Source: Pseudomonas corrugata (GTDB lineage Bacteria > Pseudomonadota > Gammaproteobacteria > Pseudomonadales > Pseudomonadaceae). Taken from it: a DNA stretch of 64,000 nt. The DNA lies in the NCBI RefSeq assembly GCF_001269905.1, contig NZ_LHVK01000003.1, forward strand, positions 972,981-1,036,980, written 5' to 3'. Below the pieces are notes generated by a model. That model searched no databases and had not been told where the DNA came from. It saw only the letters and a list, made by a program, of their open reading frames with translations. The position numbers and the translations under genes are program-made. Of the stretch, positions 1-12,000 are shown piece after piece (the stretch's first letter is position 1; each line of letters opens with the position of its first letter).

Positions 1-3000
1 CGACAGGTCGAACTGGGTGGTGTTGTGCGGGCTTTCCAGGGTTTGCACCGCAAGCCCCGGCAGTTGCAGCGGCGCCGGTGGCGTGTTGTCCAGGCTCAAC
101 ATCACCTGGAACAACGGGCTGTGGCTCATGCTGCGAGTCGGCTGCAATGCACTGACCACCTGTTCGAAGGGCAGGTCCTGGTGACTGTAGGCCGCCAGTG
201 TCTGGTCCTTGATCCGCGTCAGCAACCCGTCGACGCGGCTGTCGCGCCCGGTATCGATCCTCAACGCCAGGGTGTTGGCGAAGAAACCGATCAGCGCCTC
301 CAGCTCCGGCCGCTGACGGTTGGCCACCGGCGTGCCGACCACCACGTCGTGCTGTCCGCTCAGGTGGCTCATCAACACCGACCAGCCGGCCAGCAGTACC
401 ATGAACAACGTGGTGCCCTGGGCCTGGCTGAAGGCACGCAGTTCGGCACTGAGGGATGCAGAGAAAGCACAGTCGACGATGCCGCCGGCATAGCTCTGTA
501 TCGCCGGACGCGGGCGATCCAGCGGCAGGTTCAACAGTGCGGGCGCGCCTTCCAGGTGTTGCCGCCAGAAGTCGATCTGCGCCTGCAACGCCGGCCCTTC
601 GAGGGATTTGCGCTGCCAGGCGGCATAGTCGACGTATTGCAGCGCCAGCGGTGGCAACGGGTCTTTCTGGCCTTGGGCGAATGCGCTGTAGAGCACGCTC
701 ACTTCCCGGGCCAGGACGCTGTTGGACCAGCCATCGGAGACGATGTGGTGCAAGGTCATGAACAGCACATGTTCGTCGTCCGCCACTTGCACCAGATGGC
801 CGCGCATCAGCGGTCCCTGGTTCAGGTCGAACAACTGCGTGGTGTTGAGGTGACTGAGGCGCTCCAGCGTGGCCGTGCGTTCGTCGGCCGGCATCTGGCG
901 CAGGTCCTGCTGTTCCAGCTGGAAGCGGCAGTCGGCCGGGGCGATTTTTTGCACCGGCTCGCCGTCCACCAACTCGAAACGGGTACGCAAGGTTTCATGG
1001 CGCGCCACCAGGCGGTCGAGCGTGGCTAGTAAGGCGGCCTTATCCAGCGAGCCTGTCAGGCGCAGGGCCAGGGGCAAGTGGTAGGCGGCGCCGGCGGCAT
1101 GGTCCAGGTGATCGAGGAACCACAGCCGTTGTTGGGAGAAGGACAACGGCAGCCGTCCCGAGCGATTCGCCAGTGGAATCGATGCCGTTTCATTGGGCGA
1201 CGCGCTGTGGACCAGCGCGGCAAGGCCACGCACCGTCGGTGCGTCGAACAGTTCGCGCAAGGTAATCCGCGCGCCCAGTTTGCGGCGCAGCCTGGACAGC
1301 AACTGCACGGCGAGCAGCGAGTGACCGCCCAGTTCGAGGAAGCCGTCGTGACGGCCAACCTGATCCAGGTGCAGCAGGCCTTTCCAGATCTCGGCGATGG
1401 CGATCTCGGTGTCACCCAGCGGCGCCTCGTAGGCTTTGCTGGCGAGGGCGTCCTGACCGGGTTCGGGCAGGGCACGGCGGTCGAGCTTGCCGTTGGCGGT
1501 GAGGGGCAGGGCGTCCAGGTGCACGAAGGCGCTGGGCACCATGTACTCGGGCAGTCCGCTCAACAGCGCACTGCGCAGTTGCTCAGCCGGAACCGGTTCG
1601 CCGCAGACATAGGCCACCAGGCGTTTGCTCTCCGCGTCGCCCTGGCTGTCCTCACGGGCGATCACCACGGCTTCGCGGATACCCGGGCAAGCCACCAGGG
1701 CATTCTCGATCTCACCCAACTCGATGCGGAAACCGCGGATCTTCACCTGGAAGTCATTGCGACCCAGGTACTCCAGCGTGCCATCGGCCAACCAGCGACC
1801 GAGGTCGCCGGTCTTGTACAGGCGGGCGCTCGGCTCACCGCTGAACGGATCGGCGATGAAGCGCTCGGCGCTCAGCTCCGGCCGGTTCAGGTAACCCCGG
1901 GCCACACCGACACCGCCGATATGGATTTCCCCGGCCACCCCCAACGGTGCCGGTTCGCCCCGTGCATCCAGCACGTGGACCTGGACGTTGGCGAAGGGGC
2001 GACCGATGCTCGGCCGCTCACCCAGGTCGCGGATCAGGTCGATGGTGGCGTCCACCGTGCACTCGGTGGGGCCGTACATGTTGTAGAAGCGGATGCTCTG
2101 GCAGTTACGCAGCTTGTCCCAGGTGGCGGCGTTGATCGCCTCGCCACCGAGCAGCACGCTCACCGGCTGGTAGCTCTGGCGCTCCAGCAGGCCGGCGGCG
2201 AGCAGGGTGTCGAGCTGCGATGGCGTGGAGTCGAAGGCATGTGCCTGGTGCTGTTCGAGGAAGTCCAGCAACTCGCTGCCGCTGGCGCGGATCAGTTGCG
2301 GGATGATCACCAGGCGATGGCCGGAGAACAGCTGGGCAATGCCCTTGATCGACATGTCGAAGAAGAACCCGGCGTTCAGGGCTACGGTGGCCGGGGTCGG
2401 GCAGTGCTGGTGGGTGGTGCGGGTCAACACGTGCCAGAAGTTGAATACCGAACGGTGCTCGACCATCACGCCCTTGGACTGGCCGGTGGAACCGGAGGTG
2501 TAGATCACGTAGGCCAGGTGTTCCGCAGTCAGGCTCGGTACTTGTGGGTTGCTGTCGAAAGCTGAATCGTCCGCTGCTTGCAACGACTCCACGATGTCCA
2601 GCAACAACACCGGCAGTTCCCCGGACGGCAGGGACAGCGCCGACTGGGTCAACAACGCCTGGGGTTGGCTGTCCTGGAGCATGAAGGCCATGCGCTCGGC
2701 CGGGTGGGCCGGGTCGATGGGCACGTAGGCGGCACCGGCCTTGAGCACGCCCAAGAGGCCAACGATCATCTCCAGGCTGCGCTCGGCGCAGATGGCCACG
2801 CGCTGATCGGGTTGCACGCCGAGGGCGAGCAACTGCCGGGCCAGGTGGTTGGCGCGACGATTGAGCTGGCGATAGCTCAGCTGGCGCTCTTCGCAGACCA
2901 GGGCCACGGCGTCGGGATTGGCGTGCACCTGGGCTTCGAACAACTGGTGGATTGGTTGCGCCGCACCGAAATCGCTGGCGGTGCGGTTGAAGTCTTCGAG

Positions 3001-6000
3001 CAGCAACTGACGTTCGCTGGCGGGCACCACGTCGAGGCTGCTGGCGAGGCGTCCGGGGGATTGCTCCAGGGCGTCCACCAGGGCGGCCACGGCCTGGCCC
3101 AGGTAGGCGGCGATGCGTTGCGGATCGATGCCGGTGATGGACTGGGCCGTCAGGGAGAAGCCGTCAGCCACATTCGCCACGGCGATTTCGATGGGGTAGT
3201 TGGTGCGGGTTTCCGAGGCGACGAAGTGCATGCCTTCGTGCTCGCCCATGTCCTCGACGTTTTCCCCGGAGGCGTTCACCAGGTCGCCATGACGGCAGTT
3301 GAGGATCACCGTGAACAGCGGCAACGAAGCGTCCACCGCACTGCAACGCTGGGCCAGGGCCAGGGAGGCCTGTTCGTGGGTCAGCAGTTCGCTCAGTTGC
3401 TGGTAGGCGTCATGGACAATGTCGCTGACGCTGTGCTGCTGCAAGCGGATGCGCATCGGCAAGGTGTTGATGAACATCCCCAGCGCATGGTCGGCACCGG
3501 CGGTGCCTTGGGAGCGACCCGACAGCACCGTGCCGAAAATCCCGTCGTCGCGGCCGCTGGTCGCGGCGACCACCAGGCCCCAGGCCGCATGGAACAGCAC
3601 CGAGGTTGGCACCCCTTGCTGGCGCGCCGTGCGGTGCACCCGGGCACTGAGCTCATCGCCCAGGTGCTCGACCGCGCGCTTGATCCCGGCGCCGTTGCCA
3701 CGCACATCCAGCACACCATAAGGCGCGGTGGTGGAATCGACATCCGCCAGCAAGCGCCGGAAGTAGGCTTCGTGGTCGGCCTGGGACACGGTGGCGGCCT
3801 GGGCGATGAAGTTACGGTAAGGCTGGGACGACGGCAGGCTGTCGGCCTGGCCGGCCAGGACCGCCTGGATCTCCAGCATGATCAAGCGCAACGTCACGTT
3901 GTCGCTGACCAGGTGATGGTCGAGCAGCGCGAGCAGCCATTGTCCACGAGGTTCGTCGTAGATGATGTACGCGGCAATCAACGGCGCCCGCTGCAGGTCG
4001 AGGCGCAGATGATGGGTGTCGGTCGTGTCACGCAGGATCTGCAAGGCGTCTTCGCCGGGGAAGCAATCCAGGGTCACCACCGGCAATTGCGCCTGGCGAT
4101 GGACGACCTGCACCGGTTGCGGCAGGCCCTGCCAGCGCAGGGCGGTGCGCAGGATATCGTGGCGGTCGATCACTACCTGCACCGCAGCGAGGAAGTCATC
4201 GAGCAACTGGCGCCGGTTGAACGTTACCACCGTGCGCATCAGGTAGGCGTCACCCTCGGACTGCAACAGGTGGTGGAACAGGATGCCTTCCTGCAACGAC
4301 GACAGTGGGTAGATGTCCTGCACATTGGCGGCGCCGCCGGGAACATCGGCGACAATCTGCTCGATTTCCTGCTGGCTGAGGGTTACCAGCGGCAGCATTT
4401 GCGGCTCGATGGCGGTGCAGTCGGCGGGGATCAGGTTCGCCGGTACGACCCGCTGCGTGTTGTTGCCGCCGGCCAGGACCGCGGCCATGGCCTTGAGGGT
4501 TGGCGCCGAGAACACCGTGCGCACGTCCAGTTGCAGGTCGGCCTGGCGCAGACGCTCGATCAGGCTGATGACCAGGAAGGAATGGCCGCCGAGTTCGAAG
4601 AAGTGGTCCTGGCGACCCACCCGTTCTACCCCGAGCAACTCCTGCCAGGCATTGGCCAGGGTGATTTCGATAGTCCCCAGCGGTGCCTCATACCGCTGGC
4701 TTGCGGCGGCGGAGGCGTCCGGTGTCGGCAAGGCGTTGCGGTCCAGCTTGCCGTTGGTGGTCAACGGCCAGGCCGCCAGGGTCACGAAGGCGCTGGGCAC
4801 CATGTGCTCGGCCAGCACGCTCGCCAGTTGGCTGCGCAAGGCCGACGACTCCACCACGACCCCTTCATGGGCGATCAGGTACGCCACCAGGCGTTTGTCG
4901 CCGGGCTGGTCTTCGCGCACGGTCACCAGGGCTTCACGGACTTCAGCGCAGGCCAGCAGTTGGGCTTCGATTTCGCCCAGCTCGATCCGAAAACCGCGGA
5001 TCTTGATCTGCGAGTCGTTGCGGCCCACGTAGACCACCCCGCCGTCGGCGCGGTAGCGGGCGATATCGCCGGTGCGGTACAGCCGGGCCTCGGTTTGCGT
5101 CGCGAACGGATCGGGAATGAAGCGCTCGGCACTCAGTTTGTCGCGATTGAGGTAATGCCGGGCCACACCGGCGCCACCGATGTAGATCTCGCCATTGACC
5201 CCCACCGGTACCGGTTGCCCGTAGTCGTCGAGAATCCGCAGGCACAGGTCGGGCAATGGTGGGCCGATCAGGCTCGGCGCGCCCGCGTCGATTTCATCCT
5301 GACTGACGGGGTAGTAGGTGGCGTGCACGGTGATTTCGGTGATGCCGTACATGTTCACCAGGCGCGTGCGGGACAGGGCCGTGCGTGCGGTCCATGGCCG
5401 CAGGCTGCGGAAATCCAGGGCCTCGCCGCCGAAAATCACTTCCCGCAGGCCGTGTTCCAGGTCGCTGCGCTCACGGGCCTCGATGAACTGGCGGAAGGCG
5501 CTCGGCGTCTGGTTCAGCACGGTCACTTGTTGCTGGCAGACCAGCGCATAGAAATCGTCGGGTGAACGGGCCACTTCGCTCGGCACCACCACCAGCTTGC
5601 CGCCGTAGCTCAGCGCGCCCCAGATTTCCCAGACCGAGAAGTCGAACGCAAAGGAGTGGAACAGCGTCCAGACGTCGTTGCGACCGAAGTCGAACAGTTC
5701 GGCAGTGGCGTCGAACAGGCGCGCCACGTTGCCGTGCTCCACCAATACCCCTTTGGGCAAACCGGTGGAACCCGAGGTGTAGATGACATAGGCCAGGTGC
5801 CGCGATGTCAGGCCGAGCGCTTGGGCGTCCGGATTGCGGTCCAGTTCCGCCAGGTCATCTGCCGTGGGGGCATCGTCGAGATTCACCAGCGGCACGGCAT
5901 GCTCGGGCAGCGCGGCGAGGCACGTCGGTTGTGCCAGCAGTACGACCGGTGTGCTGTCGTCCAACAAGTAGCCGAGTCGTTCGGCGGGGTAGGCCGGGTC

Positions 6001-9000
6001 CAGCGGCACATAGGCCGCACCGGCCTTGAGCACCGCCAGTACCGCGCAGACCATTTCCACGCCGCGTTGAGCCAGGATTGCCACCCGGTCGTCAGGGCGC
6101 ACGCCCTGGGCCAGCAGCGCCTGGGCGATGCGGTTGGCCCGGCGATTGAGGGCCTGGTAACTCAACGCCGTGTCGCCAAAGACCAGGGCAATGGCCTCGG
6201 GCTGGGCGGCGGCGAGTTGTTCGAAGCGCTGATGAATCAACGGTTCGGGGGTAAACACGGCCTTGGGCGGTAACACCGCTGGCGAGGCCTGGCGTTGTGC
6301 GGGGCTGAGCAACGGCAAGCCGAGCACGGGTTGTTCGACGTCCGTCACCATGGCTTCGAGCAGGGTTTGGAAATGCTGGGCGAAACGCTCCACGGTGGCA
6401 CGGTCGAACAAGTCGCTGGCGTATTCGATCACGCCGGACAACGTGCCGCCGTCATTGCCCAGGGTCAGCATCAGGTCGAACTGCGAGGTTTCATGGGCCT
6501 GGGCCACAGGCACCAGGGTCAGGCCGGGCAGGCTCAATTCGCCACCGCCCGGGGTGTTGTCCAGCGACAGGGCGACCTGGCACAGCGGGTTGTGGCTCAG
6601 AGAGCGCGGCGGCTGTACGGCTTCGATGACTTGCTCGAAAGGAATGTCCTGGTGCTCGTGGGCCGCCAGGGTGGTCTGTTTGATCTGCTCCAGCAGTTGC
6701 GTCACGCTCGGGTTCTGCGAGAGGTCTACGCGCAGGGCGAGGGTGTTGACGAAGAAACCGATCAGGTTTTCGGTCTCGGTGCGGCTGCGGTTGGCCGTCG
6801 GTACGCCGATGACCACGTCCCGTTCGTTGCCCAGGCGCGCCATGAGCACCGACCAGGCACCGAGCAGCGCCATGAACAGGGTCACGTTGTGGGCCTGGCA
6901 GAAGTGCTCCAGGCGTTCGCGCAATGCCGGGGCGATGGTCACTGCGACATCGCCGCCTCGATAGCTCTGCATCGCCGGACGTGGGCGGTCGGTGGGCAGG
7001 GACAGCAAGGCCGGCGCGCCTTCCAGGTGGTCGCGCCAGAACTCGGCCTGGCGATTGAGCCGTTCACCGTCGAGGGCCTGGTGCTGCCAGGCGGCGTAGT
7101 CGGCATATTGGATCGGCAACGCCGGCAGAGGATCGGGTTGCTGCTGGCTGAAGGCCCGGTAGAGGGCGGCGAATTCCTTGACCAGCACACCCACCGACCA
7201 GCCGTCGGAGATGATGTGGTGCTGGGTGATCAGCAGGATGTGTTCGTCATCGGCCAGGCTCAGCAGGCGCCCGCGGATCAGCGGTCCACGGCTCAGGTCG
7301 AACGGCGCCAGGGCCTCGTTGTTGCCGATGCGCGATGCACTGACGCTGGCTTGTTCGTAGGGCAGTGCGCGCAGGTCCTGTTCGGCCAGGGCGAAGCCAC
7401 AGTCCGCGGGGGCGATGACCTGCACCGGCTGCTCGCCATGGCGTTCGAAGGTGGTGCGCAGGCTTTCATGCCGGGCCACCAGGCGATCCAGCGCGGCCTT
7501 GAGGGCCGCACGGTCGAGATCGCCACGCAGCAGCAAGGCGGCCGGCATGTGATAGGCGCTGCCGGCGCCGGAATCGAGCTGGTCGAGGAACCACAAGCGT
7601 TGCTGGGCGAACGACAACGCCAGCGGCCCGTTGCGGTCGACCAGGCCGATGGTCTCGGCCTCGGCGGTGTGCGGGGCGCCCACCACTCGTGCCAGTTCTT
7701 CCACGGTGGGGTGGCTGAACAGCTCGCGCAGCATCAGCTCGCAGCCCAACTGTTGCCGTACCCGGGAAACCAGTTGCGCGGCCAGCAGCGAATGCCCACC
7801 CAGTTCGAAGAAACTGTCACAACGACCCACGCGCTCCAGGCCCAGCAGCTCCTGGAAAATCTGCGCCAGGGCGGTTTCGGTGGCGCCCTCGGGGGCGGTG
7901 TAGCCGCGCTCGGACATGGCGCCCAGGTCCGGCTCGGGCAAGGCCTCCTGGTCGAGTTTGCCGTTGGCCGTGAGCGGGTAGGCATGCAGACTGACGAAGG
8001 CCGTCGGGATCATGTAGTCGGGCAGGGTCGCGCCCAATTGCTTACGCAAGGCGGCCACTTCCAGCACCGCGCCCGCACGGGGAATCAGATAGGCGATCAG
8101 ACGCTTGCCCTGGTTCGCATCATCACGGGCCAGCACCTTGGCTTCCCGCACGCCCTCGCAGGCCAGCAGCTTGGCTTCGATTTCCCCCAGCTCGATGCGG
8201 AAACCGCGGATCTTCACCTGAGCGTCCATCCGGCCCAGGTGCACGATCTCGCCGTTGTCCAGCAACTTGCCCAGGTCCCCGGAGCGATACAGCCGCTCGC
8301 CGGGACGGAACGGGTCGGCAATGAAACGTTCGGCGCTCAAGGCCGGACGGTTCAGGTAGCCCCGGCCGACCCCCAGGCCGCCGACGCAGATCTCACCGGC
8401 CACGCCGACGGGCAGCAGCCGCTGCTGGGCGTCGAGCACGTAGGCCACGGTGGTCGGAATCGGCCGGCCGACATTGGAGATGCCGGCGGCGATGTCGGCC
8501 GCGCCAATGGCTTTGTAGGTGACGTGGACGCAGGTTTCGGTGATGCCGTACATGTTCACCAGGGCCACATGCCCGAAGGCACGGTGGAAGGCATCGAGCT
8601 TGCCCAGCTCCAGGCTTTCCCCACCGAAAATCACGTAGCGCAAATGCGCCAGGCGCACATCCGGCGTCGTCAGCGCGGCGGCACTGAGCTGATGGAACGC
8701 CGAGGGGGTCTGGTTCAACACCGTCACCTGTTCGCGTTCGAGGAAACCCAGCAGCTCTACCGGATCACGCCGCAGGGCCTCGGGCACCAGGGTCAGGCGT
8801 GCGCCATGGAGCAACGCGCCAAAGATTTCCCAGACCGAGAAGTCGAAAGCGTTGGAGTGGAACAGCGACCAGACATCCTCGGCATTGAACTGGAAGTCCG
8901 GGCGATTGTTGTGCAGCAAGCGCACGACGTTGCGGTGTTCGAGCAGCGCGCCCTTGGGTTCACCTGTGGAGCCCGAGGTATAGATCACGTAGCAGAGGTG

Positions 9001-12000
9001 GTCCGGGGTGTTGACGTGGGTCGGGTTGGCGACGCTGGCGTCAATGTTGCCGAGGGTCGGATCGAGGACCTCGATACCCAGTGCCCGCAGCGTCGGCGCC
9101 ATGCCCTGGCGCGCAATGGCCTTGCCGGCACCACTGTCGCGCAGCACGTAGGCAGTGCGTTCCTGGGGCGAGGCCGGGTCGATGGGCACATAGGCGCCGC
9201 CGGCCTTGAGCACCGCCAGGGTGGCGACGATCATTTGCACCGAGCGCTCCAGCGTGATGGCCACCAGTTCCTGGGGCCGCACACCTGCGGCGCGCAAACG
9301 GTGGGCGAGGCGGTTGGCCTGTTCGTTGAGCTGGCGATAGCTCAGCTGTTCCTCGCCGAGGTTGACGGCAATACGGTCCGGTGTCCGGCGGGCCTGCTCC
9401 TCGAAAATCTGCTGCAGGGTCAGGGTGTCGGGCCAGGCCGCTTCGCTGTCGTTGAAGTCGATGATCTGCCGCTGCCGCTCGGCGCTGTCCAGCAGGGGAA
9501 CATCGTCGACGCGCTGCCGGGCATCCTCGACAAAGGCTTCCAGCAGGCGCGCGTAGTGACGCATCAACTGCTGGATGAACCCGGCGTCGAAGAACTCCGC
9601 GTTGTACACCACATGCCCGGCCCAGCGCTGTTCGCCAGCGCTGATCAGCAGGTGCAGATCGTTCTTGCCGTAGCCCAGGTTGCTTTCCAGGGTACTGACC
9701 GCCAGCCCCGCGACCAGCGTGCTGGCGTCGGTGTCGCGCTGGAAGTTGAACAGTACGTCGAACAGCGCGGTGCGGCTCATGTCCTTGGCCGGATTCAGCG
9801 CCAGCACCAGTTGGTCGAACTGCATGTGACGATGGCGCAGGGCCTGGGTCAGGTTGTGGCTGGTTTGTTCCCAGAGCTGCTGCAAGGTGGTGTCGCTGTC
9901 GCAGAACCCACGCATGACCAGCAGGTTGTCCAGCGGCCCGACAACGTCGTTCAGGCCGGGCTCGCGGCAGGCGGCCGTGGTACCGATCACCAGTTCATTG
10001 TGGCCGGCATAGCGGCGCAGCAATGCAGTGAAGGCGCTGAGGGCGAGGCTGTCGGTACTCACGCCGACTTCCCTGGCCAGAGCGTCAAGGCGGCGGACCA
10101 GCGGTGCTTCGAGGGTGAAGGCGTGGGTCGCTTCGGCGAACACATGCACGGCCATGCGCGGGCGATTGAGCGGCAGCTCCAGGGCTTGCAGCTTGCCGCG
10201 CAACTGGTAGCTCCAATAAGCCCGCAGGTTTTCCAGCACCGCAGCCGGGAGCTGGCGTTGCCAGGCGGCAAAGTCGCCATAGCCCAGCGGCAGGGCCGGC
10301 AGCTCGGCGTTGCGCTCGGCGCAAGCGGCAGCATAGAGGGCCAGCAGGTCGCGCTTGAGCAATTGCATGGAGGTGCGGTCGGCCAGCAAATGATGCACGG
10401 CAATCGCCAGCACGGCGGTGCGTTCGTCCGCTTGCACCAGGCTGGCGCGCACCAGGCTGCCACCGTTCATGGCCAGCGGCCGACGGGTTTCGGCCAGGGC
10501 CTGGGCGGCGAGGGTGTCCGGGTTGCCCTGGATCCGTTCAAGGGCCAGGGTGGCCGGTCCGTCGAAGCATTGCCAGGCATTCGCGCCGTCGCTCTGGATC
10601 CGGCAACGCAGGATGTCGTGACGGGCCAGCAGGCCGTCAAGGGCGGTTTGCAGGGCTGGTTGATTGATCTCGCCGGTCAGTTCCAGCAGCAACGGGATGT
10701 TGTGATAGACCGGGTTGGCGTCGTACAGGTAACCGGTCTCGAAGGTGTCGACAAACCAGAGCCGTTCCTGGTGATAGGACAGTGGCATGCGCTCCGGCAC
10801 CGGCGTCAGCGCGGTGATGGCCGGCAGGACCAGGGTCGGGTCCAGTTCCAATGCACCGATACGGGTGTCCGGTGCTTCGGTGAAACACTGCAGCAGGCGT
10901 TCGAAGCGCGCCGCGAGGCGCTCGACGGTAGCGGCATCGAACAGTGCCGTGGAATACGACAGGCTGCAAGACAGGTTCGGGCCACCTTCGTCGATGTGCA
11001 AGGACAGGTCGTGCTGGGTGTTGTCCTTGCGCGACGGCAGGAACTCCAGGTCCAGTCCCGGCAGGTGCAACTGGCCGCCGGCCCCCCCGGCGTTGGTGTA
11101 GAGCATGGTCTGGAACACCGGACTGTAACTGGCGCTGCGCGGCGGCTTGAGGGCTTCGACCACCAGCTCGAACGGGGTGTCCTGGCGGCTGGAAGACTCC
11201 AGCATGAGGTCCTTGACCTGTTGCAGCACCTGCTCGAGGGTCGGGTTGGCTTCCAGGCGGATGCGCAGGGCCAGGGTGTTGACGAAGAAACCGATCAGCG
11301 ACTGCACATCCTGGCGGTCGCGGTTGGCGGCAACGGTGCCGATCACCAAGTCCTGCTGGCCGCTGATCCGTGCCAGCAGCACCGCCCAGGCCGCCATCAG
11401 GGTCATGAACGGGGTTGCGGCGCGGGACTGGGCGAACCGGGCGATGGCAGCGGACAGCGGGGCGGGCAGGTCGAAGCCCAGGGTTTCACCCCGGTAGCTT
11501 TGTACCGCCGGGCGCGGCCGGTCGGTAGGCAGCGTGAGCACCGCCGGGGCGCCGGCCAGGTGAGCGCGCCAGAATTCCACTTGCTGGTCGAGGCGCTCGC
11601 CCTGCAGATGACGGCGCTGCCAGGCGGCGTAGTCGGCGTACTGCAGGGGCAGTGGCGGCAGCGGATCGGCTTGTCCGGTACTGAATGCCTGGTACAGCGC
11701 GGCGAACTCCTTGACCAGCAGGCCAATGGACCAACCGTCGGAGATGATGTGGTGCTGGGTGATCAACAGCCGATGCTCATCGTCGGCCAGGCACAGCAAC
11801 GTGCCGCGAATCAGCGGACCGTGCAGCAGGTCGAACGCTCGGGCCGCTTCCTCTTCCGCCAGTCGGGTGGCTTGCCGCCCGGCCTCGTCCCGAGGCAGGT
11901 GGCGCAGGTCCTGTTCCTGCAGGTTGAAGCCACAATCGGCCGGGGCGATCACTTGCAGCGGATGTTCGCCGTCGCGGCGGAAGGTGGTGCGCAGGCTTTC

